From: Deltaproteobacteria bacterium
GTDB taxonomy: Bacteria; Desulfobacterota; Desulfuromonadia; Geobacterales; JAJYBI01
Assembly (NCBI GenBank): GCA_021779095.1
Contig: JAJYBI010000025.1
Coordinates: 1 to 52,786, forward strand
Direction: 5' to 3'
Length of the DNA stretch: 52,786 bases
The position numbers and the translations under genes are program-made. Under the pieces are notes generated by a model. It searched no databases and had not been told where the DNA came from. It saw nothing but the letters and a program-made list of their open reading frames with translations. Positions 32,645 to 42,853 of the stretch are shown piece by piece; position 1 is the first letter of the stretch, and each line of letters starts with the position of its first letter.

Positions 32645-33642
32645 GCGGAGAGACGAAAACGATACGGACCACCTACCGCGAGGCGGTGCGGATGGGGCTG
32701 TGCGAGGCGCTCCGGCGTGACGGGCGGGTCTTTCTCATGGGTGAGGATGTGGGACGGTACGGCGGCTGTTACGCCGCCAGCAAGGGGATGCTGGAGGAGT
32801 TCGGGCCGGAGCGGGTCCGGGATACCCCGCTCTCCGAGCTCGCCTTCACCGGCGTGGGGATCGGCGCGGCCATGGGGGGGATGCGCCCCATCGTGGAGAT
32901 CATGACCGTCAACTTCAGCCTGCTGGCCATCGACCAGATCGTGAACAACGCCGCAACCATCCTCCACATGTCCGGCGGGCTCTTCAACGTGCCGCTCGTG
33001 ATCCGGATGGCCACGGGGGCGGGTCGGCAGCTGGCGGCCCAGCACGCTCACTCACTGGAGGGTTGGTACGCCCATATCCCCGGCATCCGGGTGCTCGTCC
33101 CCGCCACCTGCGAGGACGCCCGGGGGATGCTTCGGACGGCGCTGGAAGACCCGGACCCGGTGCTCATCTTCGAGAACCAGACCCTCTATCCCATGGAAGG
33201 GGAGCTGCGGGCGGACGCGGAGGCGGTGGATATCGACCACGCCCGGGTGATGCGGGCGGGGGAGGACGTGAGCATCATCACCTACGGCGCCTCGCTGTAC
33301 AAGGCGCTCGCCACGGCGGAGACCCTGGCCGCCGACGGGATCGGGGCGGAGGTGCTCGACCTCAGAACCTTAAGGCCGCTGGACGATACTGCCATCATGG
33401 CGTCGGTGGCGAAGACCCACCGGGCGGTGATCGTGGACGAGGGGTGGCGAAGCGGCGGGATCTCCGCCGAGATCAGCGCCCGGATAACGGAGCAGGCGTT
33501 CTACGAGCTTGATGCGCCGGTGGCGCGTGTCTGCAGCGCCGAAGTTCCCATGCCGTACGCCAGGCACCTGGAAGAGGCGGCGCTCCCCCGGCTGGAGACC
33601 ATCGTCGCCACGGTGAAAGGGATGGTGCACCCCCATGGCTGA
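32641..33642 (+). CDS. pdhB: Pyruvate dehydrogenase E1 component, beta subunit
   Basis: The subunit has 333 residues. It starts at ATG 32641 in an ATGA overlap with pdhA. The long open frame further upstream is only a shadow of pdhA. Typical segments are [71 protein letters not shown] and [17 protein letters not shown] [18 protein letters not shown]. Together with PdhA it decarboxylates the 2-oxo acid and passes the acyl group to the E2 lipoyl arm. The stop overlaps the E2 start by eight bases. Confidence 0.92.
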   Translation: MSGETKTIRTTYREAVRMGLCEALRRDGRVFLMGEDVGRYGGCYAASKGMLEEFGPERVRDTPLSELAFTGVGIGAAMGGMRPIVEIMTVNFSLLAIDQIVNNAATILHMSGGLFNVPLVIRMATGAGRQLAAQHAHSLEGWYAHIPGIRVLVPATCEDARGMLRTALEDPDPVLIFENQTLYPMEGELRADAEAVDIDHARVMRAGEDVSIITYGASLYKALATAETLAADGIGAEVLDLRTLRPLDDTAIMASVAKTHRAVIVDEGWRSGGISAEISARITEQAFYELDAPVARVCSAEVPMPYARHLEEAALPRLETIVATVKGMVHPHG

Positions 33643-34849
33643 ATTCCGCATGCCGAGCCTCGGCGCCGACATGGATGCGGGAACGCTGGTGGAGTGGCTG
33701 GTGAAGCCGGGGGACATGGTGCGACGCGGCGACGTCATCGCCACGGTGGAGACCCAGAAAGGGCTCTTCGAGGTGGAGAACTTCGAGGACGGCGTCGTGC
33801 GCGACCTCCTCGTACCGCCGGGAACCAGTGTGCCGGTGGGGACCGTGCTGGCGACGCTTTCCGCAGCAGGTGAAGCGCCCGCCGCCGGGGCTGCACTTGC
33901 CGCCATACCGTCCCCCGCTACCGATGCGGCCACCGCACGTCCACCGGAGCCGACACCGGCGGTTCCGCCGCCGCCTTCCACGCCGTCGGTCCGGATGCCC
34001 GTCTCGCCGTCGGCACGCCTGCTGGCGGCGGAGCTGGGGGTCGATCCGGCGACGGTCAAGGGTACCGGACCCCACGGCGCCGTGCAGCGGGACGACGTGG
34101 AACGGGCGGCGGGGAAGAGGAAGGCTGCGGCCGCAGCGCCGCCTCCACCCACGCCGCCACCGACGGCCCCGCCCCCTGCCGATTTCCAGGCCGGCATGCG
34201 ACAGGCCATTGCGGCGGCCATGAGCCGCGCCAACCGGGAAATTCCGCACTACTACCTGGAGACCCCCATCTCCCTGGAGGCGGCGCTCACCTGGCTGGAG
34301 GGTGAGAACCTGAAGCGCTCCATCAAGGACCGGATTCTGCCGGCGGTGCTGCTTCTGAAGGGGGTGGCCCGGGCGCTGGGGGACGTGCCGGAGCTGAACG
34401 GCTACTGGCTGGACGGACGCCACCAGGTACAGGAGGCGCTGAACCTGGGGTTCGCCATTACTCTCCGCCAGGGGGGGCTGATCGCGCCGGCGATCCACAA
34501 CGTGGACCTCCTGGGGCTGGACGACCTGATGGCCGCGATGCGCGACCTCATCGCCCGCACCCGCGCCGGCCGGCTGCGCAGCTCGGAGATGACCGACGCC
34601 ACCATCACGGTGACGAACCTGGGGGACCTGGGGGTGCGGACGGTCTTCGGCGTCATCTATCCCCCCCAGGTGGCGCTGGTGGGGTTCGGCCGGGTCATGG
34701 AGATCCCCTGGGCGGAAAACGGCATGCTCGGCGTGCGCCGGGTGGTGTCCGCCTCCCTCTCCGCCGACCACCGGGCCACAGACGGGCACCGCGGCTCACA
34801 GTTCATGGAGGCGCTGAACCGCCACCTGCAGGCACCGGAGGCGCTATGA
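33635..34849 (+). CDS. pdhC: Dihydrolipoamide acetyltransferase (E2) of the pyruvate dehydrogenase complex
   Basis: The protein has 404 residues. One lipoyl domain (1-75) carries the lipoyl Lys in [11 protein letters not shown] Pro/Ala-rich linker is followed by the peripheral-subunit-binding domain ([36 protein letters not shown], about 125-160). A second linker ([14 protein letters not shown]) leads to the catalytic domain. The active-site motif is [10 protein letters not shown] (HRxxDG pattern), so the His and Asp are kept. No E3 gene is in the window, so the complex must use a dihydrolipoamide dehydrogenase encoded elsewhere. The stop overlaps the next gene by four bases. Confidence 0.92.
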   Translation: MAEFRMPSLGADMDAGTLVEWLVKPGDMVRRGDVIATVETQKGLFEVENFEDGVVRDLLVPPGTSVPVGTVLATLSAAGEAPAAGAALAAIPSPATDAATARPPEPTPAVPPPPSTPSVRMPVSPSARLLAAELGVDPATVKGTGPHGAVQRDDVERAAGKRKAAAAAPPPPTPPPTAPPPADFQAGMRQAIAAAMSRANREIPHYYLETPISLEAALTWLEGENLKRSIKDRILPAVLLLKGVARALGDVPELNGYWLDGRHQVQEALNLGFAITLRQGGLIAPAIHNVDLLGLDDLMAAMRDLIARTRAGRLRSSEMTDATITVTNLGDLGVRTVFGVIYPPQVALVGFGRVMEIPWAENGMLGVRRVVSASLSADHRATDGHRGSQFMEALNRHLQAPEAL

Positions 34850-35091
34850 CCGAGGACCAGATCAGGGAGATGGCATGCCGGGGGCTGAAGGCGATTGCCC
34901 CCGAGACGGACCCGGCATCCTTGCGTCCCGGTGACAACATCCGGGAAGAGCTGGACATCGATTCCTACGACTTTCTCCAGTTCCTCATCGGCGTCAGCGA
35001 GGAGACCGGTGTGGATATCCCGGAGGCGGACTACGAGAAGGTCTTTACCCTGGCGGGTCTCGTCGGCTACCTGTCCGCCCGCCTTCCATGA
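34846..35091 (+). CDS. Acyl carrier protein-like protein
   Basis: The protein has 81 residues. The phosphopantetheine attachment Ser is in [35 protein letters not shown] (DSYDF replaces the usual DSLD). The remaining helices fit the ACP fold, and the end VGYLSARL is typical. It starts in an ATGA overlap with the E2 gene, so it is made together with the dehydrogenase. It is not the fatty-acid AcpP neighbourhood. A role as acceptor of the acyl group from E2 or from the upstream ligase is possible, but that is inference. Confidence 0.85.
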   Translation: MTEDQIREMACRGLKAIAPETDPASLRPGDNIREELDIDSYDFLQFLIGVSEETGVDIPEADYEKVFTLAGLVGYLSARLP

Positions 35092-35179
35092 CCGTGCCGT
35101 ACCAGAGGCGGCAACCCACCGCCCCTCCAGGGTGCGCCATGCAGCGGCCGTGATGTCCGGAGCTTCCCCTGCACGGCAC

Positions 35180-35520
35180 CGTCACCGCCTCCTCGGCACC
35201 AACGGCATCGGCAAAAGTATGCTCGCCTACCAGGTGATAGGGTGCAGGGGCTAGTGGCCTCACCGGTGGGAGTTACGGCTTGACGGCTGCCGGATCGTTA
35301 CCCTGTCGATCTCCGAACGGGCGCGATTCGGCATCTCCCTGGCCAGGCAGGGGAGAACGCTCAGGGCTCATCAAGACCCGGGTCGCCCTGGAGGATAAGA
35401 CAGGCGAGATGACCGGCATCACGGAGGGTAACGCCGCCGGCGCCCGGGGCGTGGAGGAATATTCAGGGGAACAAGGTCGCTATTCGATATCTATTTACAA
35501 TTACGCGGAACACTTGTGAG
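35180..35520 (+). pseudogene. Fossil of a SufC/SufB-like gene pair
   Basis: Three pieces follow each other in different frames. RLLGTNGIGKSMLAYQVIGC (35184 onward) is a Walker A of an ABC ATPase of the SufC group. CRIVTLSISERARFGISLARQ (about 35290-35350) is the downstream SufC segment. IKTRVALEDKTGEMTGITEG plus NAAGARG (about 35370-35450) matches the SufB/SufD core region. Large parts between them are missing and stops intervene, so neither gene can work. The rest of 35092-35645 holds no gene except the hox promoter. Confidence 0.65.
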
Positions 35521-35573
35521 ATCAGTGACGGTGATAGGAATCCCGGTGATGACGCCCATTTTAAAAGGCGGAT

Positions 35574-35602
35574 TTGATGGTACTGCTTCATTGGGCTAAA
35601 CT
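35574..35602 (+). promoter_or_regulatory. Sigma70-type promoter of the hox operon
   Basis: TTGATG (35574-35579), 17-bp spacer, TAAACT (35597-35602). The start point near 35609 gives a short leader before the hoxE ATG at 35646, which has GAGG upstream. Confidence 0.6.
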
Positions 35603-35645
35603 TATTGTTCTGGCAAATACCGCTTGATGGTTCGAGGTAGATACC

Positions 35646-36188
35646 ATGCAAGAGCACCGCGAAACGGCACCGTTGACAGGCGACCCGAAGATGCTTCTGG
35701 TGGACCGTGCCATGCAGCGGGTACAGTGCCGTCCCGACGCGCTTATCGAGGTGCTGCACACCGCGCAGGAGGCCTTCGGCTACCTGAGTCGCGAACTGCT
35801 GGCCCATGTGGCAGCGGTGCTGGGAATCCCCGAGAGCGGGGTCTACGGTGTTGCGACCTTCTATCACTTTTTTACACTGCAACCACCGAGTGAACACAGC
35901 TGTGTCGTCTGTATCGGCACCGTCTGTCACGTCAAGGGCGGCGGTGAGCTTAAGGACGCACTGGAAAAGCGTTTCGGCGTGCGGGAAGGCGATACCGGAT
36001 GCGATGGTCGGCTGTACCTTGGTACCGCTCGCTGTCTTGGAATGTGCAGTCTGGCGCCGGTAATGGTCCTCGATGACCTGGTTTATGGCCGCGAGTCCCC
36101 TGCCGGCTCAGTGGAGAAGGTGGGCCGGGCCCTGGAGGTGCGGAGTGACCGGAACGGAGCTGGCCGTACTGGCAGAAGCGGAGGATAG
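35646..36188 (+). CDS. hoxE: NAD-linked hydrogenase subunit HoxE (NuoE-like 2Fe-2S protein)
   Basis: The subunit has 180 residues. The thioredoxin-like 2Fe-2S domain has the four Cys ligands in [11 protein letters not shown] and [11 protein letters not shown], and [17 protein letters not shown] is a typical NuoE/HoxE segment. HoxE links the diaphorase module to further electron carriers. The last 43 bases overlap the start of hoxF, so the C-terminal tail after [10 protein letters not shown] is probably non-essential and the genes are coupled. It is the first gene of a five-gene hydrogenase operon. Confidence 0.9.
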   Translation: MQEHRETAPLTGDPKMLLVDRAMQRVQCRPDALIEVLHTAQEAFGYLSRELLAHVAAVLGIPESGVYGVATFYHFFTLQPPSEHSCVVCIGTVCHVKGGGELKDALEKRFGVREGDTGCDGRLYLGTARCLGMCSLAPVMVLDDLVYGRESPAGSVEKVGRALEVRSDRNGAGRTGRSGG

Positions 36189-37812
36189 GCGGCGCCGGGG
36201 GGGAGAACAGCGGCTGCTCGTCTGCTGCGGCAGCCCCTGCATGGCCGCGGGAGCCGAGTCGGTACTGAGCGCCCTGCGGGGCCGGCTTGCCGCCTCCGGC
36301 ATGGCGACGGAGCCGGACCTGGTGGGAACGGGATGCCGCGGGCCGTGCAGCCGCGGGCCGCTCCTTACCGTCCAGCGACGCGATGAAACGGATGCCATTT
36401 TCGAGCATGCCACACCGGAGCTGGCGGTTGCCGTTGTCGATGCCCTGTCCAGAGGGGCAGATCTGCCGGGAGAGGGGAGACTCCCTGAGCGGTTCCCGTT
36501 CCTCACGTGCCAGACCCGGATCGTGCTGGCCAACTGCGGACTGATCGACCCGGATGAGATGGGGCAGTATATCGGCGCCGGCGGCTACAATGCCCTTGCC
36601 CGGGTGCTGCACGACATGTCACCGGAGGAGGTATGCGCAGCGGTGTCCGCCAGCGGGCTGCGGGGACGGGGGGGCGCCGGCTATCCCACCGGCCTCAAGT
36701 GGCAGCTGGTGCGCAAGGAGCGGCGTGACCGCAGGTTCGTCATTGCCAATGGCGACGAGGGCGACCCCGGCGCCTACATGGACCGCGCCCTCATGGAGGC
36801 GGATCCCCACCGCATCCTGGAGGGGATGGCCATCGCCGGATACGCCGTGGGAGCGGAAGAGGGATATCTCTACGTGCGCGGCGAATATCCCCTTGCGGCG
36901 CGGCGGCTCGGCAAGGCGATCGCCGCTGCGGAGCGCACCGGCATCCTGGGGAGCCGCGTGCTGGATTCCCGATTCCGGTTCCGGATCTTTCTCCGCATGG
37001 GGGCAGGGGCCTTCGTGTGCGGCGAGGAGACCGCACTCCTGGCCTCAGTCATGGGACACCGGGGAGAACCGCACAGCCGTCCCCCCTATCCGTCCCGGCA
37101 GGGGCTCTGGGGCTGTCCCACCCTCATCAACAATGTGGAAACCTTCGCCAACATTCCCGCCGTCATATCCATGGGGGCCGAGGCGTTTGCCGCCGTCGGC
37201 ACTGCTGCCAGCAGCGGCACGAAGGTGTTCGCCCTGTGCGGTGAACTGGTGAATACCGGCCTCATCGAGGTCCCGCTGGGAACCCCCCTGCGCCGGATCG
37301 TTTATGACATCGGCGGCGGCCTGCCCGACGGCCGGGAGTTCAAGGCGGCCCAGACCGGAGGCCCCAGCGGTGGCTGCATCCCCGCCGCACAGCTGGACGT
37401 ACCGATGGATTACGAGGCGCTGCAGGCGCTGGGTTCCATCATGGGTTCCGGCGGCCTTATCGTCATGGGGGAGGGGAGCTGCATGGTCGACATCGCCCGG
37501 TACTTCATGGGGTTCTGCATGGAAGAGAGCTGCGGCAAGTGTGTTCCCTGCCGCGCGGGGACCTTCGAGCTGTTCCGGATGCTCGACCGGATGGCCAACG
37601 GCATCGCCCGTCCCGGGGACATGGAGGACCTGGAGCGGCTCTGCCGGATGGTACGGGAGACCTCCCTCTGCGGGCTGGGGATGTCGGCTCCCAATCCGGT
37701 GCTTTCCACCCTGCGCTGGTTCAGGGACGAATACGAGACCCATCTACGGGAACGGCGCTGTCCGGCGGGGCGCTGCGCCATGAACGGGGAGGCGGTTCCA
37801 TGTCCGTCGTGA
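36145..37812 (+). CDS. hoxF: NAD-linked hydrogenase diaphorase subunit HoxF (NuoF-like)
   Basis: The subunit has 555 residues from GTG 36145, with GGAGG six bases upstream. An N-terminal 2Fe-2S domain (CCGSPC, CRGPC) is followed by the FMN/NAD(H)-binding NuoF core: [38 protein letters not shown] and [19 protein letters not shown]. The 4Fe-4S site [21 protein letters not shown] then follows, with its fourth Cys in SLCGLG. It exchanges electrons with NAD+/NADH. It lacks an extra C-terminal two-cluster ferredoxin domain seen in some NuoF-like proteins. It overlaps hoxE and hoxU. Confidence 0.93.
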   Translation: MTGTELAVLAEAEDRRRRGGEQRLLVCCGSPCMAAGAESVLSALRGRLAASGMATEPDLVGTGCRGPCSRGPLLTVQRRDETDAIFEHATPELAVAVVDALSRGADLPGEGRLPERFPFLTCQTRIVLANCGLIDPDEMGQYIGAGGYNALARVLHDMSPEEVCAAVSASGLRGRGGAGYPTGLKWQLVRKERRDRRFVIANGDEGDPGAYMDRALMEADPHRILEGMAIAGYAVGAEEGYLYVRGEYPLAARRLGKAIAAAERTGILGSRVLDSRFRFRIFLRMGAGAFVCGEETALLASVMGHRGEPHSRPPYPSRQGLWGCPTLINNVETFANIPAVISMGAEAFAAVGTAASSGTKVFALCGELVNTGLIEVPLGTPLRRIVYDIGGGLPDGREFKAAQTGGPSGGCIPAAQLDVPMDYEALQALGSIMGSGGLIVMGEGSCMVDIARYFMGFCMEESCGKCVPCRAGTFELFRMLDRMANGIARPGDMEDLERLCRMVRETSLCGLGMSAPNPVLSTLRWFRDEYETHLRERRCPAGRCAMNGEAVPCPS

Positions 37813-38519
37813 CCCTGACCATGAACGGCCGGCTCATCAGCGCCCGGCAGGGGGAGTCGCTGCTGCAGGCGGCGCGTGAGCACGGCATCGAGATCCCGAC
37901 CCTGTGCCACCTGGACGGCCTGGAACCGTTGGGCGGTTGCCGTCTCTGCCTAGTTGAGGTGCGGGGATCTCCCCGGCCGTTGCCCGCCTGCCTGACGCAG
38001 GCAAGCGAGGGGCTCGTGGTGGAAACAGACACCGCCGCCCTGGTCGAATACCGGCGGATGATCGTGGAGTTACTGCTGGCCGAGCGTGCCCATACCTGCT
38101 CGGTCTGCGTGCGGAACGGCAGGTGCGAGCTCCAGGCCATGGCGGCCCGCCTGGGGGTCGATCACGTCCGGTTCGAGTACCGGTACCGGCTCCTTCCCCT
38201 GGATGCAAGCCACGAACGGTTCACCCTCGACCACAACCGCTGCATCCTGTGCCGGCGGTGTGTGCGGGTCTGCGATGCCGTGGAAGGGGCCCATACCTGG
38301 GATGTCTGTTTTCGCGGGATCAACGGCAGGGTCGTGTCGGACCTGGACCGGCCGTGGGGGGAGAGCACCAGTTGCACCGGCTGCGGCAAGTGTGTCCATC
38401 TCTGTCCCACGGGAGCGCTGTCACGAACGGTAGATGTGGGGGACGAGGCGGCGCGGGAGCGTGCCTCGCTGCTGCGAATCCTGGAACGACGCGCCGGGAT
38501 ACGGGAGGAAGGGGCATGA
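37800..38519 (+). CDS. hoxU: NAD-linked hydrogenase subunit HoxU (NuoG-like ferredoxin)
   Basis: The subunit has 239 residues from ATG 37800, with GGGGAGG upstream, overlapping hoxF by 13 bases. The N-terminal 2Fe-2S ferredoxin has Cys in [22 protein letters not shown]. The His/Cys-ligated 4Fe-4S segment is [15 protein letters not shown]. Two ferredoxin-type 4Fe-4S sites follow: [12 protein letters not shown] and [14 protein letters not shown]. The length matches HoxU, which wires the diaphorase to the hydrogenase dimer. It overlaps hoxY by four bases. Confidence 0.93.
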   Translation: MSVVTLTMNGRLISARQGESLLQAAREHGIEIPTLCHLDGLEPLGGCRLCLVEVRGSPRPLPACLTQASEGLVVETDTAALVEYRRMIVELLLAERAHTCSVCVRNGRCELQAMAARLGVDHVRFEYRYRLLPLDASHERFTLDHNRCILCRRCVRVCDAVEGAHTWDVCFRGINGRVVSDLDRPWGESTSCTGCGKCVHLCPTGALSRTVDVGDEAARERASLLRILERRAGIREEGA

Positions 38520-39055
38520 ACGATCCGCCGCCACGGCTGCGGCTGGCCACGGCCTGGCTTGCCGGCTGTTCCGGATGCCACATGAGCTTTCTCGACCTAG
38601 GGGAGCGGCTGGTGGAGCTTTTCAGCGAGGTTGACCTGGTCTATGGCCCACTGGTAGATGGCAAGGCGTATCCGGAAGGGGTGGACGTGGCCCTGGTGGA
38701 GGGGGCGGTGGCCACGGAGGAAAACCGGATGCTGCTGGAGCATATCCGGGCACGGACCCGTCTGCTGGTGAGCTTCGGCGACTGCGCCGTGACCGGCAAC
38801 GTGACCGCCCTGCGAAACTATTATCCGACGGAGGAGCTGCTGGCTGCAGTCTATCCTGCCGCTGCCGGTTGCACTCCAGCCGGGCCTGAACTGCCTGCGC
38901 TTCTCACCCGGGTGCTGCCGCTGCATCAGATTGTGGCGGTGGACGCCTTCATCCCCGGCTGTCCGCCTGAGCCGGATCGGATATGGGCGGCCCTGTCGGC
39001 TCTCCGGCACGGCGAAACGGTTCGGTTGGGAGAGGAGCAGCGTACGTTCGGATAG
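38516..39055 (+). CDS. hoxY: [NiFe] hydrogenase small subunit HoxY
   Basis: The subunit has 179 residues, the short form typical of group 3 bidirectional hydrogenases, without a Tat signal. The proximal 4Fe-4S cluster ligands are in [11 protein letters not shown] (about residues 17-27), [10 protein letters not shown] and [12 protein letters not shown]. The missing medial and distal clusters fit electron exit through HoxU. It starts with an ATGA overlap on hoxU; hoxH follows 11 nt later. Confidence 0.93.
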   Translation: MNDPPPRLRLATAWLAGCSGCHMSFLDLGERLVELFSEVDLVYGPLVDGKAYPEGVDVALVEGAVATEENRMLLEHIRARTRLLVSFGDCAVTGNVTALRNYYPTEELLAAVYPAAAGCTPAGPELPALLTRVLPLHQIVAVDAFIPGCPPEPDRIWAALSALRHGETVRLGEEQRTFG

Positions 39056-39066
39056 GGGGAGAGCCG

Positions 39067-40530
39067 ATGGCGGAAACGATCAGTATTGCCCCCGTGACCC
39101 GCATCGAGGGACATGCGAAGATAACCGTCCGTCTCGACGACGCCGGAGAGGTCGCCGATGCCCGCCTGCACGTCACCGAGTTCCGCGGCTTCGAAAAGTT
39201 CTGCCTGGGGCGCAGTTTTCGCGAGATGCCTGCCATTACGGAACGGATCTGCGGCATCTGCCCCGTAAGCCACGCCCTTGCCTCGGCCAAGGCGGGTGAT
39301 GCCCTTCTGGGAGTGCAGATCCCGCCGGCGGCGGTGAAGCTGCGCCGCCTCATGCATTGCGCCCAGTTCGTCCAGAGCCATGCCCTGAGTTTTTTTCTGC
39401 TGTCGGGTCCCGATCTGCTGCTGGGGATGGAGAGCGATCCGCGCAGTCGCAACTTCATCGGATTCATGGAGGCGATGCCCCGGCTGGCGAGAGAAGGGCT
39501 TCAGCTGCGCCAGTTCGGACAGGACGTAATCCGGACACTGGCGGACCGCTCCGTGCATCCGGCGTGGGCCGTCCCCGGCGGGGTGCGGGAGCCGCTTACG
39601 GTTGAGAAACGCGACAGGATTGCGGAAGGGCTGCCGCAGGCCGTGGCAACCACCCGGGAAGCCCTGAATCTGTGCGCCGGAGCGCTGGAGCGGATGACCG
39701 AGGAACGCAGTGTCTACGGCAATTTCCCCAGCCTGTACCTGGGGCTTGTTGGCCGCGATGGCGGACTGGAGCATTACGACGGTGCGTTGCGGCTGGCGGA
39801 CGCGGACGGCAGCCTGCTGGAGGACGGGATCGAACCGTCCCGCTACTCCGGCATTATCGCCGAGACGCAGGAGAGCTGGTCGTATCTGAAATTTCCCTAC
39901 TATCGGACGCGGGGAGCGGAAACGGATGGGGGGATGTACCGGGTGGGACCGCTTGCCCGCCTGAACGTCGCACGCCATGTCGCCACCCCCCGGGCGGACG
40001 AGGAGTTCAGCCGCTACCGCCGCTTCGGCGAGGGGGGAGGTCCGGTCCAGGGAAGCTTCTGTTACCACCTGGCCCGGCTGATCGAACTGCTCTTCTGTCT
40101 GGAGACCATGGAAATCCTCCTGGATGACCGGGAGATCATGGACCGCCATCTGTTGTGCAGTTCAGCCCGCATCAACGGCCAGTCGGGGGTGGGTGTGCTG
40201 GAAGCCCCGCGGGGAGTTCTGATCCATGACTACCGGGTGGATGATCATGGCCTCCTGACCGCCGTCAACCTGATCATCGCCACGGGGCACAACAACCGGG
40301 CCATGAACCGCACCATCCTGCAGATCGCACGGCATTACCTGAGGGGCGGGCGGCTCGACGAGGGGCTCCTGAACCGGGTCGAGCACGGTATCCGGTGCTA
40401 CGACCCCTGCCTCTCCTGTTCGACCCACGTAGCCGGGCGGATGCCGGTGAGCATGGAGTTGTACGGTCCGGACGGGGAACTGCTGGACAGCATCGTGGAG
40501 GGTGCCGGGCAAGCCCCGGGGAGGCGTTGA
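39067..40530 (+). CDS. hoxH: [NiFe] hydrogenase large subunit HoxH
   Basis: The subunit has 487 residues. The nickel-binding motifs are both complete: [10 protein letters not shown] near the N-terminus (about residues 62-71) and DPCLSCSTH near the C-terminus. About 36 residues follow the last motif, part of which should be removed by a maturation protease after nickel insertion. No hoxW, hyp or other maturation gene is visible here, so these must lie elsewhere. [11 protein letters not shown] and [11 protein letters not shown] fit group 3d/3b enzymes. The stop overlaps the next start (TGATG). Confidence 0.94.
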   Translation: MAETISIAPVTRIEGHAKITVRLDDAGEVADARLHVTEFRGFEKFCLGRSFREMPAITERICGICPVSHALASAKAGDALLGVQIPPAAVKLRRLMHCAQFVQSHALSFFLLSGPDLLLGMESDPRSRNFIGFMEAMPRLAREGLQLRQFGQDVIRTLADRSVHPAWAVPGGVREPLTVEKRDRIAEGLPQAVATTREALNLCAGALERMTEERSVYGNFPSLYLGLVGRDGGLEHYDGALRLADADGSLLEDGIEPSRYSGIIAETQESWSYLKFPYYRTRGAETDGGMYRVGPLARLNVARHVATPRADEEFSRYRRFGEGGGPVQGSFCYHLARLIELLFCLETMEILLDDREIMDRHLLCSSARINGQSGVGVLEAPRGVLIHDYRVDDHGLLTAVNLIIATGHNNRAMNRTILQIARHYLRGGRLDEGLLNRVEHGIRCYDPCLSCSTHVAGRMPVSMELYGPDGELLDSIVEGAGQAPGRR

Positions 40531-41806
40531 TGGGTCACCCCGGGGTGCGTCTATCGGTGCTGCGGTGTCTGTGGGGAGCGCTGTGTATCGTCAGCGTACT
40601 CGGTGCAACAGTTTATGCTGGAAACGCGGAGCGGACGGTCACCCTCTATTTCTTCCGCGGCGAGGGATGCCCGGTCTGCGAGAAGGCGCAGCCATTTGTA
40701 GCGGAACTCAACCACCGCTATCCCGCGCTTCAGGTGCGGGAGTATGAGGTCTTCGAGCACCGGGCGAACGTGGAACTGCTCCGCTCCATGGCCCGGGCGG
40801 CGGGGAGGGAGGCCACGGCGGTGCCGGTGTTCATCGTCGACGACGTCATGATCGAGGGGTTTTCCCCGGAAATCGGCCGGCATCTGGAAGCCGAGGTCCG
40901 GCGGCATCTGGCGTCGGTTTCTTCCGGAAGATCCATGCAGAAGCCCCCGAGCGGCACCGGGCCATCGTCGGACCTGGACCTGCCGTTGATCGGCAGAATA
41001 CGCCCCGATTCACTGTCCCTTCCGGTATTTACCCTCATCATCGCAGGGCTGGACAGCTTCAACCCCTGCGCATTCTTCGTCCTCTTCTTCCTCCTCAGCC
41101 TTCTCATCCATGCCCATTCCCGCCGGAGGATGATGATCATCGGCGGCACCTTCGTCTTTTGTTCCGGCCTCGTCTATTTCCTCTTCATGTCGGCCTGGCT
41201 CAATCTCTTTCTCCTGACGGGAAGTCTCACGGTTATCACGTCCATAGCAGGGATAGCCGCCGTATGCGTTGCCTGCATCAACATCAAGGATTATTTCTTC
41301 TTCAGGCAGGGGATATCCCTCACCATCGCAGAGGAAGCCAAACCACACCTGTTTCAGCGGATGCGGGGGTTGCTGCATGCCGCCTCTCTCCCTGCGATGC
41401 TGGGAGGGACGGTCGTCCTGGCCGTTACCGCAAATGCCTACGAACTGCTCTGCACCGCCGGTTTTCCCATGGTCTTTACCCGGGTGCTCACCCTTCGCCC
41501 CCTTCCGGCCAGCGTCTATTACCTGTATCTGGCCGGCTACAATGTCGTGTATGTCTCCCTTTGCTGATTATCGTGGCGGTATTCACCGTCACGCTGGGGA
41601 GCCGCAAGCTGACGGAACGGCAGGGGCGTGTTCTCAAGCTCCTTTCCGGAGTCATGATGCTCATGCTTGGAGGGGTCGTTCTTTTTCGCCCGGCACTGCT
41701 CAACAATGCGGCTGTTTCACTGTTCGTGTTCATCGCCGCCCTGGCAACCACCTGGTTCATCGCACGCCTGACCCCCGAGTCCACCGATAGCACGATGGCA
41801 GGGTAG
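40530..41806 (+). pseudogene. Thioredoxin/DsbD-like membrane protein gene interrupted by a frameshift
   Basis: The start ATG 40530 overlaps the hoxH stop. An N-terminal membrane or signal segment is followed by a thioredoxin-like domain with CPVC (FFRGEGCPVCEKAQPF). Helices of a DsbD/CcdA-like membrane domain start at FTLIIAGLDSFNPCAFFVLFFLLS. The frame stops at TGA 41567 after YNVVYVSLC. In the next frame the protein continues as PLLIIVAVFTVTLGSRKLTERQGRVLKLLSG and ends at 41806. One missing base near 41553-41560 would restore YNVVYVLPLLIIV. This is either real inactivation or a sequencing error. The intact protein would move reducing power across the membrane. Confidence 0.85.
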
Positions 41807-41881
41807 GGGGGGGCAGCTCGTCTCGACGTGAGCATAGCGGGAGGTTTCATCCGTGTCGAACCGGACGTACCTGCCGGCATA

Positions 41882-41910
41882 AAGCTGGCCTACGAATCGT
41901 AGGCCAGCTT
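41882..41910. repeat. Perfect 14-bp palindrome downstream of the hox locus
   Basis: AAGCTGGCCTACGA (41882-41895) is an exact inverted copy of TCGTAGGCCAGCTT (41897-41910). There is no T-run, so an intrinsic terminator is uncertain. It could still block transcription, or be a binding site. Confidence 0.55.
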
Positions 41911-42048
41911 CGATCGCCACAGCAAGAACGGGATTGATCTGCCTCGGAAGGAGAGGAACAGGAATCCGGAAACCTGTTCGACGCGTTATTGGGTCACCGT
42001 TGTCCCGCGCCGGGCCTCACAGGATGACCTGTGTGGTTCGATCGCACT

Positions 42049-42318
42049 TCAGAAATCGTCGTAGTCACCGACGCTGCAGCCTGTATCGGGGCTGTCATCC
42101 GTGAGTCCTTTAGAGACGTATCCAACCATGCCGTAGCTCCCTTCGAGGAACAGGCGCCATTTGTTGAACCGGGGGCCGGTAGCCAGGCCCGGACCGACGT
42201 CGAACTCGCCGGTGCCGAGCCCTTTGGCGCGGCCAGCGGTCGGAAATTTCAGATAGAGGGTCGCGCGCAGTTCCGGCCACCATTCTTCGTGACCGAGGAA
42301 CCGGTAGTCGCCGGTCAT
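42049..42318 (-). pseudogene. C-terminal fragment of an outer-membrane beta-barrel protein
   Basis: The open frame of 89 codons is in an ATGA overlap with the upstream gene. The sequence (DYRFLGHEEWWPELRATLYLKFPTAG, GLGTGEFDVGPGL, FNKWRLFLEGSYGMVGYVSKG) looks like internal strands of a transporter-type outer-membrane barrel, without signal peptide or the rest of the barrel. It is probably a truncated remnant that became attached to the end of this operon. A short translated product cannot be excluded. Confidence 0.5.
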
Positions 42319-42809
42319 CTGCCACGGCGCTGCATCCGCTGGCCTCCCATGCCATCCATCGTCGGCCCCTGTCCCTGCGGTGGCATCATGGCCCGTTTCA
42401 TGTCGCCGTAACGTGACATCTCCTTTTTCATTTCTTCGTTCTGCTCCATCTCGCGGATCATGTCCCGGTTGCGGGACATCTCCTGCCTCATTGTCCGGTT
42501 CTGCAGCATTTCATGCATCATCTCCCTGTTCTGCAACAGCTCCTGCCTCATCTCCGGGCGCTGCATCAACTGGTTCATGAATTGACGGTGCTGCATCATC
42601 TCTTCCCTCTGCTCGCGGTTCTGGAGCATGGTGCGAACCTGCTCGCGATTTTTGAGAAGCTCCTCGCGCTGATTCCTGTCACGGATCATCTCCCGCACCT
42701 GTAGACGGTCTCGGGTCATCTCGCGGGTCTGGTCCGCAGCCCAGAGCACGCTTCCCGTTGTACACACGACAAACAGAATCCATATAACGATTCCTGCCAG
42801 ATATTTCAT
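42315..42809 (-). CDS. Secreted decapeptide-repeat protein rich in Met, Gln, Arg and Glu
   Basis: The protein has 164 residues from ATG 42809, with AGGAGG upstream. A signal peptide (MKYLAGIVIWILFVV, ending about WAA) is followed by about eleven tandem ten-residue units. Examples are LLQNREMMHE, MLQNRTMRQE, MSRNRDMIRE and MEQNEEMKKE. Hydrophobic residues recur at fixed positions between charged ones, which suggests a long amphipathic helix or coiled coil. The tail is Gly/Gln/Met-rich (PPQGQGPTMDGMGGQ). The Met-rich pattern could bind copper(I) or sense oxidation, but this is inference. I know no named family for it. Confidence 0.8.
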   Translation of the reverse strand: MKYLAGIVIWILFVVCTTGSVLWAADQTREMTRDRLQVREMIRDRNQREELLKNREQVRTMLQNREQREEMMQHRQFMNQLMQRPEMRQELLQNREMMHEMLQNRTMRQEMSRNRDMIREMEQNEEMKKEMSRYGDMKRAMMPPQGQGPTMDGMGGQRMQRRGR

Positions 42810-42853
42810 GATTGCCTCCTTCACGGCGGTGTGGTCGACTGTCCCGTTTTACA

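Noticed and set aside
35610..35632. Possible sigma54 promoter (CTGGCAAATACCGCTTG) before hoxE
   Set aside because: The GG and GC are only 8 bases apart instead of 10; a better sigma70 pair lies just upstream.
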